62,142 nt of DNA from Nitrospirae bacterium MYbin3. Its GTDB lineage: Bacteria; Nitrospirota; Thermodesulfovibrionia; Thermodesulfovibrionales; Dissulfurispiraceae. The notes under the pieces were generated by a model. That model saw only the letters and a list, made by a program, of their open reading frames with translations, was not told where the DNA came from and ran no database searches. Made by a program: the position numbers and the translations under genes. The DNA is taken from NCBI GenBank assembly GCA_002753335.1, contig PEAD01000017.1, forward strand, positions 1 through 62,142. The letters are read 5' to 3'. The number at the start of each line of letters is the position of its first letter. The stretch's first letter is position 1. This document shows positions 59,285 to 62,142 of the stretch, in pieces.

Positions 59285-61912
59285 CTAGGCAGCAGCCTTA
59301 AGTTCATCTATACTGTTAAATTTTATACTGCTGCCGTCGAAATCCACCTCGACCGTATCCCCTTCTTTGACCGAACCGTCCAGTATTCTCATAGCCAAAG
59401 TGTTTAGTATCTCTTTCTGTATCGTTCTTTTGAGCGGACGCGCGCCATATACAGGATCGTATCCCAGTTTGGCTATGTGAGCCTTTGCAGCATCCGTAAG
59501 GCTCAGCTCTATTTTTTTGTCCTGCAGATATTTCTTCATGCGCCCGATCTGAATGCTGACGATATTCTTCAGCAGTTCCTCGGTCAAAGGATTGAATATC
59601 TGTATATCGTCTATCCTGTTCAGGAACTCCGGCCTGAAAAATTTCTTTAGGTCTTCGAGCACCTTTTCTTTCAACTCGTTAGCTCTATTTAACCTCTTAA
59701 CCCTCTCTTCGAGCAGTTCCTGAATATGGCCGCTTCCGATATTGGAGGTCATGATAACCACCGTATTCCTGAAGTCAACCGTCCTGCCGTGGCCGTCGGT
59801 AAGGCGTCCGTCATCCAGCAGCTGAAGCAGTACATTGAAAACTTCGGGATGCGCCTTCTCGACCTCATCAAACAATATCACAGAATATGGCCTTCTCCTT
59901 ACCGCTTCTGTAAGCTGTCCTCCTTCATCATATCCGACATAACCGGGAGGAGCTCCAATCAACCTCGATACAGTATGGCGCTCCTGATATTCGGACATGT
60001 CAACCCGCACAACAGCAGCCTCGTCATCGAACAAAAATTCGGCAAGCGCCTTTGCAAGTTCGGTTTTCCCTACCCCTGTCGGCCCCAGAAAAAGGAACGA
60101 GCCTATCGGTCTGTTCGGATCCTGCACACCGGCCCTTGAACGCCTTATCGCGTTGGACACCGCAACTACAGCCTCTTCCTGACCTATGACCCGGTCTCTC
60201 AGCCTGTCTTCCATCTTTATGAGCTTATGTACTTCACCTTCAAGCATTCTGGAAACCGGTATGCCTGTCCATTTCGACACAACACCCGCAATGTCTTCCT
60301 CGTCAACCTCTTCGCGAAGCATCATCCTGTGAGAATGTGTCTCGTGAAGCCTTGTATTTTCTGCATCCAGAGCCTTCTGAAGCTCAAGAAGCCTGCCGTA
60401 TCTCAACTCTGAAGCCTTTACTAAATTGCCTTCGCGCTCAGCCAGCTCAGATTCGGTCTTCGTTTTTTCTATACGTTCTTTTATATCCCTTATTTTCTGT
60501 ATTACCTCTTTTTCTCCGAGCCACTGGGCCCTGAGCTGATCCCTCTTCCCATTCAGTTCTGCCATCTCTCTCGACATTCTTTCGAGTTTTTCAAGCCCGT
60601 CAGGAGACCGGTCTTTTGATACCGCCTGCTTTTCGATCTCGAGCTGCCTTAATCTGCGTTCAAGTTCGTCAAGCTCCACCGGCATGCTGTCTATCTCCAT
60701 CCTCAGCCTTGCCGCTGATTCATCTATCAGGTCTATAGCCTTGTCCGGCAGAAACCTGTCAGCTATATACCGATGCGAAAGCACCGCAGCCGCTATGAGC
60801 GCAGCATCCTTAATCTTGACTCCGTGATGCACTTCGTACTTGTCATTTATGCCTCTCAATATAGAAATTGTGTCCTCAACCGAAGGCTCCTTCACATAAA
60901 CCGGCTGAAAGCGCCTTTCGAGGGCAGGATCTTTTTCTATGTATTTCCTGTACTCATTCACCGTGGTTGCACCTATGCAGCGGAGCTCGCCGCGCGCAAG
61001 AGCTGGCTTCAGCATGTTGGATGCATCAACGGCGCCTTCTGCTCCGCCCGCCCCGACCAGCGTGTGAAGCTCATCAATGAATGTGATGATTTTGCCTTCC
61101 GACTGCTCTATCTCTTTGAGCACAGCCTTGAGCCTTTCTTCAAATTCGCCCCTGTACTTTGCTCCTGCAACAAGCCCGCCTATGTCTATGCTTACAAGCT
61201 TTTTATCGCGGAGCGTTTCGGGCACATCTCCCGCAACGATTCTCTGTGCAAGCCCCTCGGCTATCGCTGTCTTGCCGACCCCCGGGTCGCCGATTATTAC
61301 AGGATTGTTCTTGGTGCGTCTCGACAGCACCTGAACGACTCTTCGAATCTCTTCATCCCTGCCTATTACCGGATCAATCTTGCCCTTTCTCGCAAGTTCG
61401 GTAAGGTCCTTTCCGTACCTTGCAAGAGCCTGATATTTCTCTTCGGGGTTCGGGTCAGTAACACGGTGAGCCCCGCGTATATCCTTCATTGAAGAAAGGG
61501 CTTTATCGGCAGTAACACCGTATTTCTTAAGCAGATCCGAAGCGTTGGACTGAACATTTATCAGCGCTATCAGTATATGTTCAACGCTTATGAACTCATC
61601 CCCAAGATGGGTTGCCTCATCAAAGGCTTTTTCGAGCACAGTTTTCAGCTTGGGCGATATGTAAATCTGGCCGTAGGCGGTTGCGCCAGACACCTTCGGG
61701 AATTTATCTATCTCTTTTTCTACGTCACCGGCAAGGAGTTTTAGGTCAACGCCAAGCCGCTTCAGTATCTGACAGGCTATGCCCTCATCATCTTGAATGA
61801 GCGCAAAAAACAGATGTTCAGCATCTATCTGCTGATTGCCTTTTCTTTCGGCAAGCTGCTGTGCTGACTGCAATGCTTCCTGGCTTTTCGCCGTCATTTT
61901 ATCTATTCTCAT
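59285..61912 (-). CDS. clpB: ATP-dependent disaggregase ClpB
   Basis: 875 aa. An N-terminal Clp_N repeat pair (1-150), AAA1 with [15 protein letters not shown], a coiled-coil middle domain (about 400-525) and AAA2 with [16 protein letters not shown] follow. The C-terminal D2 small domain is intact. Works with DnaK to rescue aggregated proteins. The ATG has AGGAGGG ahead and is 18 nt after the MerR-type gene, so the two are cotranscribed. Confidence 0.98.
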   Translation of the reverse strand: MRIDKMTAKSQEALQSAQQLAERKGNQQIDAEHLFFALIQDDEGIACQILKRLGVDLKLLAGDVEKEIDKFPKVSGATAYGQIYISPKLKTVLEKAFDEATHLGDEFISVEHILIALINVQSNASDLLKKYGVTADKALSSMKDIRGAHRVTDPNPEEKYQALARYGKDLTELARKGKIDPVIGRDEEIRRVVQVLSRRTKNNPVIIGDPGVGKTAIAEGLAQRIVAGDVPETLRDKKLVSIDIGGLVAGAKYRGEFEERLKAVLKEIEQSEGKIITFIDELHTLVGAGGAEGAVDASNMLKPALARGELRCIGATTVNEYRKYIEKDPALERRFQPVYVKEPSVEDTISILRGINDKYEVHHGVKIKDAALIAAAVLSHRYIADRFLPDKAIDLIDESAARLRMEIDSMPVELDELERRLRQLEIEKQAVSKDRSPDGLEKLERMSREMAELNGKRDQLRAQWLGEKEVIQKIRDIKERIEKTKTESELAEREGNLVKASELRYGRLLELQKALDAENTRLHETHSHRMMLREEVDEEDIAGVVSKWTGIPVSRMLEGEVHKLIKMEDRLRDRVIGQEEAVVAVSNAIRRSRAGVQDPNRPIGSFLFLGPTGVGKTELAKALAEFLFDDEAAVVRVDMSEYQERHTVSRLIGAPPGYVGYDEGGQLTEAVRRRPYSVILFDEVEKAHPEVFNVLLQLLDDGRLTDGHGRTVDFRNTVVIMTSNIGSGHIQELLEERVKRLNRANELKEKVLEDLKKFFRPEFLNRIDDIQIFNPLTEELLKNIVSIQIGRMKKYLQDKKIELSLTDAAKAHIAKLGYDPVYGARPLKRTIQKEILNTLAMRILDGSVKEGDTVEVDFDGSSIKFNSIDELKAAA

Positions 61913-61930
61913 TGTGTCCCTCCTGAAATC

Positions 61931-62142
61931 CTACTCTTCCGAAAATATTGTTTTTAACCTCTTTTCAAATTCTATCCTGATATCATCATCAAGGTATCGC
62001 AGCATTTCGAAAGTCTCGGTCTGGAGCGCTTCCAGCTTCTTTCTCATGCGCAGAATAATATCAACGCCAGCTTTATTAACCCCCATGTCTCGGGTAAGCT
62101 GAATTACGAAGTTCAGCCTTCTGACATCCTCATCAGAATAGA
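61931..62142 (-). CDS. hspR: MerR-family heat-shock regulator (HspR-like), 5' cut by window edge
   Basis: The last 69 codons are visible: YSDEDVRRLNFVIQLTRDMG then VNKAGVDIILRMRKKL, then an acidic coiled tail. This is the second half of a MerR winged helix as in HspR (the repressor of dnaK/clpB operons) or the CbpM modulators. The N-terminal helix-turn-helix is outside the window. Its place before clpB and hsp20 supports autoregulation of the heat-shock operon. Confidence 0.8.
   Translation of the reverse strand, partial: YSDEDVRRLNFVIQLTRDMGVNKAGVDIILRMRKKLEALQTETFEMLRYLDDDIRIEFEKRLKTIFSEE

Noticed and set aside
60773-61492. 239-codon plus-strand frame in clpB
   Set aside because: Antisense to conserved clpB; no ribosome site or family.

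Overview
This is a chromosomal window from a bacterium of moderate GC content, tightly packed with housekeeping and signalling genes. No single marker here fixes the taxonomy. The mix fits an anaerobic, metabolically flexible Gram-negative lineage, best guess Nitrospirota (Thermodesulfovibrionia-like), with Desulfobacterota as the alternative. The clues are hgcAB, a ferredoxin-thioredoxin-reductase-type protein, Cys-rich PAS kinases, BioW, an archaeal-type ATP-dependent DNA ligase, a MoeA fused to a periplasmic-binding-like domain, and an Mla lipid-transport operon. The taxonomy is inference, not read from the sequence.

Layout. 0-2.5 kb is an accessory edge: an IS21-like element end cuts an AAA ATPase gene, followed by a Fic protein and tRNA-Ala(GGC). 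2.7-10.9 kb holds a minus-strand operon: a 1263-aa PAS kinase, an NtrC-type sigma-54 activator, HgcA and HgcB (the mercury-methylation pair), then a second hybrid kinase with its own promoter. 11-20 kb carries panC, a diheme cytochrome with a magnetochrome-like haem site, a diguanylate cyclase, the glgC-DNA ligase-ywbE operon, an FTR-type protein and a BaeSR-like two-component pair. 20.4-25.5 kb is looser, with small membrane proteins, an IS3 remnant, a large ankyrin protein, a YdjM-like protein and a caspase C-terminal remnant. 25.6-32.8 kb is envelope biology: a FapA-like protein, a parvulin lipoprotein, a YihY-cNMP fusion, a TPR lipoprotein, MlaD, a degenerate MlaF, MlaE and BioW.

32.9-48.7 kb runs moeA, a YeeE/YedE transporter, TusA and a hybrid kinase, then ElyC/YdcF and pdxJ. 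It continues with a binding-protein/kinase pair, an ethylene-receptor-like hybrid kinase, a composite lipoprotein and a class III nucleotide cyclase. 48.8-62.1 kb holds dinG, a COG2509-type flavoprotein, pcm, a rhodanese with an in-frame UGA, recG, nusA, rimP, cspA and the heat-shock cluster hspR-clpB-hsp20.

The strongest discoveries are: (1) hgcAB translationally coupled inside a sigma-54 two-component operon; (2) a secreted rhodanese whose second active-site Cys is encoded by UGA, with a hairpin of bacterial SECIS geometry downstream; (3) a hybrid kinase with the D25/C65/H69 copper-ethylene site of ETR1; (4) an Mla ATPase that has lost most catalytic motifs. Six histidine kinases in 62 kb, three with the same Cys-rich PAS motif, point to heavy redox or metal sensing.
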